From: Maea johnstoni
Taxonomy: Eukaryota; Annelida; Polychaeta; Spionida; Magelonidae
Assembly: GCA_963942565.1 (NCBI GenBank)
Contig: OZ012685.1
Coordinates: 58,558,197 to 58,622,196, forward strand
DNA length: 64,000 nucleotides
Reading direction: 5' to 3'
The notes beneath the pieces are model-generated. The model made no database searches. It was not told where the DNA came from and saw only the letters and a list, made by a program, of their open reading frames with translations. Positions 22,001-37,253 of this stretch are shown piece after piece. Every line of letters begins with the position of its first letter. Position 1 is the stretch's first letter. The position numbers and the translations under genes are program-made.

Positions 22001-25000
22001 TATGCAGCTGCTCTGTAATACTGGTATCCTTTGGGGGATTGAAATGGTGTCCATGTGTACAGGCCTGCTAGGGAAGGAGGGTCGTATGAACACTTGGGTG
22101 GATACAAGACTATAAACAGAATACCTTTACCTTTTACCTTCATCTCTCATTGTAGTACAATGCGTGTAAGGACACATAGGGCTGAATGGGTTAAATGTAG
22201 CATTAGTATCATATTTTATTGGCTTGGTGGGTGGAATCAAGGATCTTACCCTTAGGGCAGTCACCTGTAGACAGGAGTGATTGGTTATGCAAGGGTGTCC
22301 AGGTATATAGATCCTGGAGCACCACTATAAATCTCCCCTGGAGCACAGCATTTTTAGTGGACGGCATGCTACAAGTGGATCAAAGATATTGTTAAAAGTT
22401 TGGACTACTACTATTTAAGCCTTCATATCAATAATTAGAGCTAGTATCAATGAAAAGGCTTATAAATCTATTCATCAATATATTTAGAGTTTTAACAACT
22501 TTTATTACGACTGATATGAATGATTTTCACGCTGACTTTAATTTTATTTTATTTTTATTTTTATACAGGAAGCTTGATGCAGAAAGGGAAGGAAAGGAGG
22601 AGCTGAGTAAACACATTCCAGGACCCCTACAGGGACAGTAAGTATTGCTGGTTAGTTGGTTAGTTGTTGGACTAGTAATCAGTAGGTTGCTGACCTGGGC
22701 ACTTCGGTCAATCCTTGGGCAAGACAGTTCATTCCATATTGCCTCAGTCTACCCAACTGCAAAATGGGTCCTTAGTATTAAAAAGGCAGTGTTTAGAGCT
22801 TGCACTCTATATGCAGCTGCTCTGTAATACTGGTATCCTTTGGGGGATTGAAATGGTGTCCATGTGTACAGGCCTGCTAGGGAAGGAGGGTCGTATGAAC
22901 ACTTGGGTGGATACAAGACTATAAACAGAATACCTTTACCTTTTACCTTCATCTCTCATTGTAGTACAATGCGTGTAAGGACACACAGGGCTGAATGGGT
23001 TAAATGTAGCATTAGTATCATATTTTATTGGCTTGGTGGGTGGAATCAAGGATCTTACCCTTAGGGCAGTCACCTGTAGACAGGAGTGATTGGTTATGCA
23101 AGGGTGTCCAGGTATATAGATCCTGGAGCACCACTATAAATCTCCCCTGGAGCACAGCATTTTTAGTGGACGGCATGCTACAAGTGGATCAAAGATATTG
23201 TTAAAAGTTTGGACTACTACTATTTAAGCCTTCATATCAATAATTAGAGCTAGTATCAATGAAAAGGCTTATAAATCTATTCATCAATATATTTAGAGTT
23301 TTAACAACTTTTATTACGACTGATATGAATGATTTTCACGCTGACTTTAATTTTATTTTATTTTTATTTTTATACAGGAAGCTTGATGCAGAAAGGGAAG
23401 GAAAGAAGAAGGAGCTGAGTAAACACATTCCAGGACCCCTACAGGGACAGTAAGTATTGCTGGTTAGTTGGTTAGTTGTTGGACTAGTAATCAGTAGGTT
23501 GCTGACCTGGGCACTTCGGTCAATCCTTGGGCAAGACAGTTCATTCCATATTGCCTCAGTCTACCCAACTGCAAAATGGGTCCTTAGTATTAAAAAGGCA
23601 GTGTTTAGAGCTTGCACTCTATATGCAGCTGCTCTGTAATACTGGTATCCTTTGGGGGATTGAAATGGTGTCCATGTGTACAGGCCTGCTAGGGAAGGAG
23701 GGTCGTATGAACACTTGGGTGGATACAAGACTATAAACAGAATACCTTTACCTTTTACCTTCATCTCTCATTGTAGTACAATGCGTGTAAGGACACATAG
23801 GGCTGAATGGGTTAAATGTAGCATTAGTATCATATTTTATTGGCTTGGTGGGTGGAATCAAGGATCTTACCCTTAGGGCAGTCACCTGTAGACAGGAGTG
23901 ATTGGTTATGCAAGGGTGTCCAGGTATATAGATCCTGGAGCACCACTATAAATCTCCCCTGGAGCACAGCATTTTTAGTGGACGGCATGCTACAAGTGGA
24001 TCAAAGATATTGTTAAAAGTTTGGACTACTACTATTTAAGCCTTCATATCAATAATTAGAGCTAGTATCAATGAAAAGGCTTATAAATCTATTCATCAAT
24101 ATATTTAGAGTTTTAACAACTTTTATTACGACTGATATGAATGATTTTCACGCTGACTTTAATTTGATTTTATTTTTATTTTTATACAGGAAGCTTGATG
24201 CAGAAAGGGAAGGAAAGAAGAAGGAGCTGAGTAAACACATTCCAGGACCCCTACAGGGACAGTAAGTATTGCTGGTTAGTTGGTTAGTTGTTGGACTAGT
24301 AATCAGTAGGTTGCTGACCTGGGCACTTCGGTCAATCCTTGGGCAAGACAGTTCATTCCATATTGCCTCAGTCTACCCAACTGCAAAATGGGTCCTTAGT
24401 ATTAAAAAGGCAGTGTTTAGAGCTTGCACTCTATATGCAGCTGCTCTGTAATACTGGTATCCTTTGGGGGATTGAAATGGTGTCCATGTGTACAGGCCTG
24501 CTAGGGAAGGAGGGTCGTATGAACACTTGGGTGGATACAAGACTATAAACAGAATACCTTTACCTTTTACCTTCATCTCTCATTGTAGTACAATGCGTGT
24601 AAGGACACATAGGGCTGAATGGGTTAAATGTAGCATTAGTATCATATTTTATTGGCTTGGTGGGTGGAATCAAGGATCTTACCCTTAGGGCAGTCACCTG
24701 TAGACAGGAGTGATTGGTTATGCAAGGGTGTCCAGGTATATAGATCCTGGAGCACCACTATAAATCTCCCCTGGAGCACAGCATTTTTAGTGGACGGCAT
24801 GCTACAAGTGGATCAAAGATATTGTTAAAAGTTTGGACTACTACTATTTAAGCCTTCATATCAATAATTAGAGCTAGTATCAATGAAAAGGCTTATAAAT
24901 CTATTCATCAATATATTTAGAGTTTTAACAACTTTTATTACGACTGATATGAATGATTTTCACGCTGACTTTAATTTGATTTTATTTTTATTTTTATACA

Positions 25001-28000
25001 GGAAGCTTGATGCAGAAAGGGAAGGAAAGAAGAAGGAGCTGAGTAAACACATTCCAGGACCCCTACAGGGACAGTAAGTATCGCTGGTTAGTTGGTTAGT
25101 TGTTGGACTAGTAATCAGTAGGTTGCTGACCTGGGCACTTCGGTCAATCCTTGGGCAAGACAGTTCATTCCATATTGCCTCAGTCTACCCAACTGCAAAA
25201 TGGGTCCTTAGTATTAAAAAGGCAGTGTTTAGAGCTTGCACTCTATATGCAGCTGCTCTGTAATACTGGTATCCTTTGGGGGATTGAAATGGTGTCCATG
25301 TGTACAGGCCTGCTAGGGAAGGAGGGTCGTATGAACACTTGGGTGGATACAAGACTATAAACAGAATACCTTTACCTTTTACCTTCATCTCTCATTGTAG
25401 TACAATGCGTGTAAGGACACATAGGGCTGAATGGGTTAAATGTAGCATTAGTATCATATTTTATTGGCTTGGTGGGTGGAATCAAGGATCTTACCCTTAG
25501 GGCAGTCACCTGTAGACAGGAGTGATTGGTTATGCAAGGGTGTCCAGGTATATAGATCCTGGAGCACCACTATAAATCTCCCCTGGAGCACAGCATTTTT
25601 AGTGGACGGCATGCTACAAGTGGATCAAAGATATTGTTAAAAGTTTGGACTACTACTATTTAAGCCTTCATATCAATAATTAGAGCTAGTATCAATGAAA
25701 AGGCTTATAAATCTATTCATCAATATATTTAGAGTTTTAACAACTTTTATTACGACTGATATGAATGATTTTCACGCTGACTTTAATTTGATTTTATTTT
25801 TATTTTTATACAGGAAGCTTGATGCAGAAAGGGAAGGAAAGAAGGAGGAGCTGAGTAAACACATTCCAGGACCCCTACAGGGACAGTAAGTATTGCTGGT
25901 TAGTTGGTTAGTTGTTGGACTAGTAATCAGTAGGTTGCTGACCTGGGCACTTCGGTCAATCCTTGGGCAAGACAGTTCATTCCATATTGCCTCAGTCTAC
26001 CCAACTGCAAAATGGGTCCTTAGTATTAAAAAGGCAGTGTTTAGAGCTTGCACTCTATATGCAGCTGCTCTGTAATACTGGTATCCTTTGGGGGATTGAA
26101 ATGGTGTCCATGTGTACAGGCCTGCTAGGGAAGGAGGGTCGTATGAACACTTGGGTGGATACAAGACTATAAACAGAATACCTTTACCTTTTACCTTCAT
26201 CTCTCATTGTAGTACAATGCGTGTAAGGACACATAGGGCTGAATGGGTTAAATGTAGCATTAGTATCATATTTTATTGGCTTGGTGGGTGGAATCAAGGA
26301 TCTTACCCTTAGGGCAGTCACCTGTAGACAGGAGTGATTGGTTATGCAAGGGTGTCCAGGTATATAGATCCTGGAGCACCACTATAAATCTCCCCTGGAG
26401 CACAGCATTTTTAGTGGACGGCATGCTACAAGTGGATCAAAGATATTGTTAAAAGTTTGGACTACTACTATTTAAGCCTTCATATCAATAATTAGAGCTA
26501 GTATCAATGAAAAGGCTTATAAATCTATTCATCAATATATTTAGAGTTTTAACAACTTTTATTATGACTGATATGAATGATTTTCACGCTGACTTTAATT
26601 TGATTTTATTTTTATTTTTATACAGGAAGCTTGATGCAGAAAGGGAAGGAAAGAAGGAGGAGCTGAGTAAACACATTCCAGGACCCCTACAGGGACAGTA
26701 AGTATTGCTGGTTAGTTGGTTAGTTGTTGGACTAGTAATCAGTAGGTTGCTGACCTGGGCACTTCGGTCAATCCTTGGGCAAGACAGTTCATTCCATATT
26801 GCCTCAGTCTACCCAACTGCAAAATGGGTCCTTAGTATTAAAAAGGCAGTGTTTAGAGCTTGCACTCTATATGCAGCTGCTCTGTAATACTGGTATCCTT
26901 TGGGGGATTGAAATGGTGTCCATGTGTACAGGCCTGCTAGGGAAGGAGGGTCGTATGAACACTTGGGTGGATACAAGACTATAAACAGAATACCTTTACC
27001 TTTTACCTTCATCTCTCATTGTAGTACAATGCGTGTAAGGACACATAGGGCTGAATGGGTTAAATGTAGCATTAGTATCATATTTTATTGGCTTGGTGGG
27101 TGGAATCAAGGATCTTACCCTTAGGGCAGTCACCTGTAGACAGGAGTGATTGGTTGTGCAAGGGTGTCCAGGTATATAGATCCTGGAGCACCACTATAAA
27201 TCTCCCCTGGAGCACAGCATTTTTAGTGGACGGCATGCTACAAGTGGATCAAAGATATTGTTAAAAGTTTGGACTACTACTATTTAAGCCTTCATATCAA
27301 TAATTAGAGCTAGTATCAATGAAAAGGCTTATAAATCTATTCATCAATATATTTAGAGTTTTAACAACTTTTATTACGACTGATATGAATGATTTTCACG
27401 CTGACTTTAATTTGATTTTATTTTTATTTTTATACAGGAAGCTTGATGCAGAAAGGGAAGGAAAGAAGAAGGAGCTGAGTAAACACATTCCAGGACCCCT
27501 ACAGGGACAGTAAGTATTGCTGGTTAGTTGGTTAGTTGTTGGACTAGTAATCAGTAGGTTGCTGACCTGGGCACTTCGGTCAATCCTTGGGCAAGACAGT
27601 TCATTCCATATTGCCTCAGTCTACCCAACTGCAAAATGGGTCCTTAGTATTAAAAAGGCAGTGTTTAGAGCTTGCACTCTATATGCAGCTGCTCTGTAAT
27701 ACTGGTATCCTTTGGGGGATTGAAATGGTGTCCATGTGTACAGGCCTGCTAGGGAAGGAGGGTCGTATGAACACTTGGGTGGATACAAGACTATAAACAG
27801 AATACCTTTACCTTTTACCTTCATCTCTCATTGTAGTACAATGCGTGTAAGGACACATAGGGCTGAATGGGTTAAATGTAGCATTAGTATCATATTTTAT
27901 TGGCTTGGTGGGTGGAATCAAGGATCTTACCCTTAGGGCAGTCACCTGTAGACAGGAGTGATTGGTTATGCAAGGGTGTCCAGGTATATAGATCCTGGAG

Positions 28001-31000
28001 CACCACTATAAATCTCCCCTGGAGCACAGCATTTTTAGTGGACGGCATGCTACAAGTGGATCAAAGATATTGTTAAAAGTTTGGACTACTACTATTTAAG
28101 CCTTCATATCAATAATTAGAGCTAGTATCAATGAAAAGGCTTATAAATCTATTCATCAATATATTTAGAGTTTTAACAACTTTTATTACGACTGATATGA
28201 ATGATTTTCACGCTGACTTTAATTTGATTTTATTTTTATTTTTATACAGGAAGCTTGATGCAGAAAGGGAAGGAAAGAAGAAGGAGCTGAGTAAACACAT
28301 TCCAGGACCCCTACAGGGACAGTAAGTATTGCTGGTTAGTTGGTTAGTTGTTGGACTAGTAATCAGTAGGTTGCTGACCTGGGCACTTCGGTCAATCCTT
28401 GGGCAAGACAGTTCATTCCATATTGCCTCAGTCTACCCAACTGCAAAATGGGTCCTTAGTATTAAAAAGGCAGTGTTTAGAGCTTGCACTCTATATGCAG
28501 CTGCTCTGTAATACTGGTATCCTTTGGGGGATTGAAATGGTGTCCATGTGTACAGGCCTGCTAGGGAAGGAGGGTCGTATGAACACTTGGGTGGATACAA
28601 GACTATAAACAGAATACCTTTACCTTTTACCTTCATCTCTCATTGTAGTACAATGCGTGTAAGGACACATAGGGCTGAATGGGTTAAATGTAGCATTAGT
28701 ATCATATTTTATTGGCTTGGTGGGTGGAATCAAGGATCTTACCCTTAGGGCAGTCACCTGTAGACAGGAGTGATTGGTTATGCAAGGGTGTCCAGGTATA
28801 TAGATCCTGGAGCACCACTATAAATCTCCCCTGGAGCACAGCATTTTTAGTGGACGGCATGCTACAAGTGGATCAAAGATATTGTTAAAAGTTTGGACTA
28901 CTACTATTTAAGCCTTCATATCAATAATTAGAGCTAGTATCAATGAAAAGGCTTATAAATCTATTCATCAATATATTTAGAGTTTTAACAACTTTTATTA
29001 CGACTGATATGAATGATTTTCACGCTGACTTTAATTTGATTTTATTTTTATTTTTATACAGGAAGCTTGATGCAGAAAGGGAAGGAAAGAAGAAGGAGCT
29101 GAGTAAACACATTCCAGGACCCCTACAGGGACAGTAAGTATCGCTGGTTAGTTGGTTAGTTGTTGGACTAGTAATCAGTAGGTTGCTGACCTGGGCACTT
29201 CGGTCAATCCTTGGGCAAGACAGTTCATTCCATATTGCCTCAGTCTACCCAACTGCAAAATGGGTCCTTAGTATTAAAAAGGCAGTGTTTAGAGCTTGCA
29301 CTCTATATGCAGCTGCTCTGTAATACTGGTATCCTTTGGGGGATTGAAATGGTGTCCATGTGTACAGGCCTGCTAGGGAAGGAGGGTCGTATGAACACTT
29401 GGGTGGATACAAGACTATAAACAGAATACCTTTACCTTTTACCTTCATCTCTCATTGTAGTACAATGCGTGTAAGGACACATAGGGCTGAATGGGTTAAA
29501 TGTAGCATTAGTATCATATTTTATTGGCTTGGTGGGTGGAATCAAGGATCTTACCCTTAGGGCAGTCACCTGTAGACAGGAGTGATTGGTTATGCAAGGG
29601 TGTCCAGGTATATAGATCCTGGAGCACCACTATAAATCTCCCCTGGAGCACAGCATTTTTAGTGGACGGCATGCTACAAGTGGATCAAAGATATTGTTAA
29701 AAGTTTGGACTACTACTATTTAAGCCTTCATATCAATAATTAGAGCTAGTATCAATGAAAAGGCTTATAAATCTATTCATCAATATATTTAGAGTTTTAA
29801 CAACTTTTATTACGACTGATATGAATGATTTTCACGCTGACTTTAATTTTATTTTATTTTTATTTTTATACAGGAAGCTTGATGCAGAAAGGGAAGGAAA
29901 GAAGGAGGAGCTGAGTAAACACATTCCAGGACCCCTACAGGGACAGTAAGTATTGCTGGTTAGTTGGTTAGTTGTTGGACTAGTAATCAGTAGGTTGCTG
30001 ACCTGGGCACTTCGGTCAATCCTTGGGCAAGACAGTTCATTCCATATTGCCTCAGTCTACCCAACTGCAAAATGGGTCCTTAGTATTAAAAAGGCAGTGT
30101 TTAGAGCTTGCACTCTATATGCAGCTGCTCTGTAATACTGGTATCCTTTGGGGGATTGAAATGGTGTCCATGTGTACAGGCCTGCTAGGGAAGGAGGGTC
30201 GTATGAACACTTGGGTGGATACAAGACTATAAACAGAATACCTTTACCTTTTACCTTCATCTCTCATTGTAGTACAATGCGTGTAAGGACACATAGGGCT
30301 GAATGGGTTAAATGTAGCATTAGTATCATATTTTATTGGCTTGGTGGGTGGAATCAAGGATCTTACCCTTAGGGCAGTCACCTGTAGACAGGAGTGATTG
30401 GTTATGCAAGGGTGTCCAGGTATATAGATCCTGGAGCACCACTATAAATCTCCCCTGGAGCACAGCATTTTTAGTGGACGGCATGCTACAAGTGGATCAA
30501 AGATATTGTTAAAAGTTTGGACTACTACTATTTAAGCCTTCATATCAATAATTAGAGCTAGTATCAATGAAAAGGCTTATAAATCTATTCATCAATATAT
30601 TTAGAGTTTTAACAACTTTTATTACGACTGATATGAATGATTTTCACGCTGACTTTAATTTTATTTTATTTTTATTTTTATACAGGAAGCTTGATGCAGA
30701 AAGGGAAGGAAAGAAGGAGGAGCTGAGTAAACACATTCCAGGCCCCCTACAGGGACAGTAAGTATTGCTGGTTAGTTGGTTAGTTGTTGGACTAGTAATC
30801 AGTAGGTTGCTGACCTGGGCACTTCGGTCAATCCTTGGGCAAGACAGTTCATTCCATATTGCCTCAGTCTACCCAACTGCAAAATGGGTCCTTAGTATTA
30901 AAAAGGCAGTGTTTAGAGCTTGCACTCTATATGCAGCTGCTCTGTAATACTGGTATCCTTTGGGGGATTGAAATGGTGTCCATGTGTACAGGCCTGCTAG

Positions 31001-34000
31001 GGAAGGAGGGTCGTATGAACACTTGGGTGGATACAAGACTATAAACAGAATACCTTTACCTTTTACCTTCATCTCTCATTGTAGTACAATGCGTGTAAGG
31101 ACACATAGGGCTGAATGGGTTAAATGTAGCATTAGTATCATATTTTATTGGCTTGGTGGGTGGAATCAAGGATCTTACCCTTAGGGCAGTCACCTGTAGA
31201 CAGGAGTGATTGGTTATGCAAGGGTGTCCAGGTATATAGATCCTGGAGCACCACTATAAATCTCCCCTGGAGCACAGCATTTTTAGTGGACGGCATGCTA
31301 CAAGTGGATCAAAGATATTGTTAAAAGTTTGGACTACTACTATTTAAGCCTTCATATCAATAATTAGAGCTAGTATCAATGAAAAGGCTTATAAATCTAT
31401 TCATCAATATATTTAGAGTTTTAACAACTTTTATTACGACTGATATGAATGATTTTCACGCTGACTTTAATTTTATTTTATTTTTATTTTTATACAGGAA
31501 GCTTGATGCAGAAAGGGAAGGAAAGAAGGAGGAGCTGAGTAAACACATTCCAGGACCCCTACAGGGACAGTAAGTATTGCTGGTTAGTTGGTTAGTTGTT
31601 GGACTAGTAATCAGTAGGTTGCTGACCTGGGCACTTCGGTCAATCCTTGGGCAAGACAGTTCATTCCATATTGCCTCAGTCTACCCAACTGCAAAATGGG
31701 TCCTTGGTATTAAAAAGGCAGTGTTTAGAGCTTGCACTCTATATGCAGCTGCTCTGTAATACTGGTATCCTTTGGGGGATTGAAATGGTGTCCATGTGTA
31801 CAGGCCTGCTAGGGAAGGAGGGTCGTATGAACACTTGGGTGGATACAAGACTATAAACAGAATACCTTTACCTTTTACCTTCATCTCTCATTGTAGTACA
31901 ATGCGTGTAAGGACACATAGGGCTGAATGGGTTAAATGTAGCATTAGTATCATATTTTATTGGCTTGGTGGGTGGAATCAAGGATCTTACCCTTAGGGCA
32001 GTCACCTGTAGACAGGAGTGATTGGTTATGCAAGGGTGTCCAGGTATATAGATCCTGGAGCACCACTATAAATCTCCCCTGGAGCACAGCATTTTTAGTG
32101 GACGGCATGCTACAAGTGGATCAAAGATATTGTTAAAAGTTTGGACTACTACTATTTAAGCCTTCATATCAATAATTAGAGCTAGTATCAATGAAAAGGC
32201 TTATAAATCTATTCATCAATATATTTAGAGTTTTAACAACTTTTATTACGACTGATATGAATGATTTTCACGCTGACTTTAATTTGATTTTATTTTTATT
32301 TTTATACAGGAAGCTTGATGCAGAAAGGGAAGGAAAGAAGGAGGAGCTGAGTAAACACATTCCAGGACCCCTACAGGGACAGTAAGTATTGCTGGTTAGT
32401 TGGTTAGTTGTTGGACTAGTAATCAGTAGGTTGCTGACCTGGGCACTTCGGTCAATCCTTGGGCAAGACAGTTCATTCCATATTGCCTCAGTCTACCCAA
32501 CTGCAAAATGGGTCCTTAGTATTAAAAAGGCAGTGTTTAGAGCTTGCACTCTATATGCAGCTGCTCTGTAATACTGGTATCCTTTGGGGGATTGAAATGG
32601 TGTCCATGTGTACAGGCCTGCTAGGGAAGGAGGGTCGTATGAACACTTGGGTGGATACAAGACTATAAACAGAATACCTTTACCTTTTACCTTCATCTCT
32701 CATTGTAGTACAATGCGTGTAAGGACACATAGGGCTGAATGGGTTAAATGTAGCATTAGTATCATATTTTATTGGCTTGGTGGGTGGAATCAAGGATCTT
32801 ACCCTTAGGGCAGTCACCTGTAGACAGGAGTGATTGGTTATGCAAGGGTGTCCAGGTATATAGATCCTGGAGCACCACTATAAATCTCCCCTGGAGCACA
32901 GCATTTTTAGTGGACGGCATGCTACAAGTGGATCAAAGATATTGTTAAAAGTTTGGACTACTACTATTTAAGCCTTCATATCAATAATTAGAGCTAGTAT
33001 CAATGAAAAGGCTTATAAATCTATTCATCAATATATTTAGAGTTTTAACAACTTTTATTACGACTGATATGAATGATTTTCACGCTGACTTTAATTTTAT
33101 TTTATTTTTATTTTTATACAGGAAGCTTGATGCAGAAAGGGAAGGAAAGAAGGAGGAGCTGAGTAAACACATTCCAGGCCCCCTACAGGGACAGTAAGTA
33201 TTGCTGGTTAGTTGGTTAGTTGTTGGACTAGTAATCAGTAGGTTGCTGACCTGGGCACTTCGGTCAATCCTTGGGCAAGACAGTTCATTCCATATTGCCT
33301 CAGTCTACCCAACTGCAAAATGGGTCCTTAGTATTAAAAAGGCAGTGTTTAGAGCTTGCACTCTATATGCAGCTGCTCTGTAATACTGGTATCCTTTGGG
33401 GGATTGAAATGGTGTCCATGTGTACAGGCCTGCTAGGGAAGGAGGGTCGTATGAACACTTGGGTGGATACAAGACTATAAACAGAATACCTTTACCTTTT
33501 ACCTTCATCTCTCATTGTAGTACAATGCGTGTAAGGACACATAGGGCTGAATGGGTTAAATGTAGCATTAGTATCATATTTTATTGGCTTGGTGGGTGGA
33601 ATCAAGGATCTTACCCTTAGGGCAGTCACCTGTAGACAGGAGTGATTGGTTATGCAAGGGTGTCCAGGTATATAGATCCTGGAGCACCACTATAAATCTC
33701 CCCTGGAGCACAGCATTTTTAGTGGACGGCATGCTACAAGTGGATCAAAGATATTGTTAAAAGTTTGGACTACTACTATTTAAGCCTTCATATCAATAAT
33801 TAGAGCTAGTATCAATGAAAAGGCTTATAAATCTATTCATCAATATATTTAGAGTTTTAACAACTTTTATTACGACTGATATGAATGATTTTCACGCTGA
33901 CTTTAATTTTATTTTATTTTTATTTTTATACAGGAAGCTTGATGCAGAAAGGGAAGGAAAGAAGGAGGAGCTGAGTAAACACATTCCAGGACCCCTACAG

Positions 34001-37000
34001 GGACAGTAAGTATTGCTGGTTAGTTGGTTAGTTGTTGGACTAGTAATCAGTAGGTTGCTGACCTGGGCACTTCGGTCAATCCTTGGGCAAGACAGTTCAT
34101 TCCATATTGCCTCAGTCTACCCAACTGCAAAATGGGTCCTTGGTATTAAAAAGGCAGTGTTTAGAGCTTGCACTCTATATGCAGCTGCTCTGTAATACTG
34201 GTATCCTTTGGGGGATTGAAATGGTGTCCATGTGTACAGGCCTGCTAGGGAAGGAGGGTCGTATGAACACTTGGGTGGATACAAGACTATAAACAGAATA
34301 CCTTTACCTTTTACCTTCATCTCTCATTGTAGTACAATGCGTGTAAGGACACATAGGGCTGAATGGGTTAAATGTAGCATTAGTATCATATTTTATTGGC
34401 TTGGTGGGTGGAATCAAGGAGCTTACCCTTAGGGCAGTCACCTGTAGACAGGAGTGATTGGTTATGCAAGGGTGTCCAGGTATATAGATCCTGGAGCACC
34501 ACTATAAATCTCCCCTGGAGCACAGCATTTTTAGTGGACGGCATGCTACAAGTGGATCAAAGATATTGTTAAAAGTTTGGACTACTACTATTTAAGCCTT
34601 CATATCAATAATTAGAGCTAGTATCAATGAAAAGGCTTATAAATCTATTCATCAATATATTTAGAGTTTTAACAACTTTTATTACGACTGATATGAATGA
34701 TTTTCACGCTGACTTTAATTTGATTTTATTTTTATTTTTATACAGGAAGCTTGATGCAGAAAGGGAAGGAAAGAAGAAGGAGCTGAGTAAACACATTCCA
34801 GGACCCCTACAGGGACAGTAAGTATTGCTGGTTAGTTGGTTAGTTGTTGGACTAGTAATCAGTAGGTTGCTGACCTGGGCACTTCGGTCAATCCTTGGGC
34901 AAGACAGTTCATTCCATATTGCCTCAGTCTACCCAACTGCAAAATGGGTCCTTAGTATTAAAAAGGCAGTGTTTAGAGCTTGCACTCTATATGCAGCTGC
35001 TCTGTAATACTGGTATCCTTTGGGGGATTGAAATGGTGTCCATGTGTACAGGCCTGCTAGGGAAGGAGGGTCGTATGAACACTTGGGTGGATACAAGACT
35101 ATAAACAGAATACCTTTACCTTTTACCTTCATCTCTCATTGTAGTACAATGCGTGTAAGGACACATAGGGCTGAATGGGTTAAATGTAGCATTAGTATCA
35201 TATTTTATTGGCTTGGTGGGTGGAATCAAGGATCTTACCCTTAGGGCAGTCACCTGTAGACAGGAGTGATTGGTTATGCAAGGGTGTCCAGGTATATAGA
35301 TCCTGGAGCACCACTATAAATCTCCCCTGGAGCACAGCATTTTTAGTGGACGGCATGCTACAAGTGGATCAAAGATATTGTTAAAAGTTTGGACTACTAC
35401 TATTTAAGCCTTCATATCAATAATTAGAGCTAGTATCAATGAAAAGGCTTATAAATCTATTCATCAATATATTTAGAGTTTTAACAACTTTTATTACGAC
35501 TGATATGAATGATTTTCACGCTGACTTTAATTTGATTTTATTTTTATTTTTATACAGGAAGCTTGATGCAGAAAGGGAAGGAAAGAAGAAGGAGCTGAGT
35601 AAACACATTCCAGGACCCCTACAGGGACAGTAAGTATCGCTGGTTAGTTGGTTAGTTGTTGGACTAGTAATCAGTAGGTTGCTGACCTGGGCACTTCGGT
35701 CAATCCTTGGGCAAGACAGTTCATTCCATATTGCCTCAGTCTACCCAACTGCAAAATGGGTCCTTAGTATTAAAAAGGCAGTGTTTAGAGCTTGCACTCT
35801 ATATGCAGCTGCTCTGTAATACTGGTATCCTTTGGGGGATTGAAATGGTGTCCATGTGTACAGGCCTGCTAGGGAAGGAGGGTCGTATGAACACTTGGGT
35901 GGATACAAGACTATAAACAGAATACCTTTACCTTTTACCTTCATCTCTCATTGTAGTACAATGCGTGTAAGGACACATAGGGCTGAATGGGTTAAATGTA
36001 GCATTAGTATCATATTTTATTGGCTTGGTGGGTGGAATCAAGGATCTTACCCTTAGGGCAGTCACCTGTAGACAGGAGTGATTGGTTATGCAAGGGTGTC
36101 CAGGTATATAGATCCTGGAGCACCACTATAAATCTCCCCTGGAGCACAGCATTTTTAGTGGACGGCATGCTACAAGTGGATCAAAGATATTGTTAAAAGT
36201 TTGGACTACTACTATTTAAGCCTTCATATCAATAATTAGAGCTAGTATCAATGAAAAGGCTTATAAATCTATTCATCAATATATTTAGAGTTTTAACAAC
36301 TTTTATTACGACTGATATGAATGATTTTCACGCTGACTTTAATTTTATTTTATTTTTATTTTTATACAGGAAGCTTGATGCAGAAAGGGAAGGAAAGAAG
36401 GAGGAGCTGAGTAAACACATTCCAGGACCCCTACAGGGACAGTAAGTATTGCTGGTTAGTTGGTTAGTTGTTGGACTAGTAATCAGTAGGTTGCTGACCT
36501 GGGCACTTCGGTCAATCCTTGGGCAAGACAGTTCATTCCATATTGCCTCAGTCTACCCAACTGCAAAATGGGTCCTTAGTATTAAAAAGGCAGTGTTTAG
36601 AGCTTGCACTCTATATGCAGCTGCTCTGTAATACTGGTATCCTTTGGGGGATTGAAATGGTGTCCATGTGTACAGGCCTGCTAGGGAAGGAGGGTCGTAT
36701 GAACACTTGGGTGGATACAAGACTATAAACAGAATACCTTTACCTTTTACCTTCATCTCTCATTGTAGTACAATGCGTGTAAGGACACATAGGGCTGAAT
36801 GGGTTAAATGTAGCATTAGTATCATATTTTATTGGCTTGGTGGGTGGAATCAAGGATCTTACCCTTAGGGCAGTCACCTGTAGACAGGAGTGATTGGTTA
36901 TGCAAGGGTGTCCAGGTATATAGATCCTGGAGCACCACTATAAATCTCCCCTGGAGCACAGCATTTTTAGTGGACGGCATGCTACAAGTGGATCAAAGAT

Positions 37001-37253
37001 ATTGTTAAAAGTTTGGACTACTACTATTTAAGCCTTCATATCAATAATTAGAGCTAGTATCAATGAAAAGGCTTATAAATCTATTCATCAATATATTTAG
37101 AGTTTTAACAACTTTTATTACGACTGATATGAATGATTTTCACGCTGACTTTAATTTGATTTTATTTTTATTTTTATACAGGAAGCTTGATGCGGAAAGG
37201 GAAGGAAAGAAGAAGGAGCTGAGTAAACACATTCCAGGACCCCTACAGGGACA
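16073..37253 (+). CDS. PDXDC1: PDXDC1 arrayed symmetric exon, 27 tandem copies
   Basis: Each exon encodes KLDAEREG, two to four Lys (sometimes KE/EE), ELSKH and IPGPLQG. Human PDXDC1 has a similar charged stretch ending DIPGPLQG before its enzyme-like domain. The exon enters with 1 nt of a split codon and leaves with CA, so copy-to-copy splicing recreates CAG (Gln) and stays in frame. Total if all are used: about 647 residues. Coordinates: 16073-16147 (75 nt), 16888-16956 (69), 17697-17768, 18509-18580, 19321-19392, 20133-20204, 20945-21016, 21757-21828, 22569-22637 (69), 23378-23449, 24190-24261, 25002-25073, 25814-25885, 26626-26697, 27438-27509, 28250-28321, 29062-29133, 29874-29945, 30686-30757, 31498-31569, 32310-32381, 33122-33193, 33934-34005, 34746-34817, 35558-35629, 36370-36441, 37182-37253 (others 72). 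All keep acceptor, donor and frame. The first PDXDC1 exons, encoding about 40 residues in human, were not found upstream. Confidence 0.85.
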
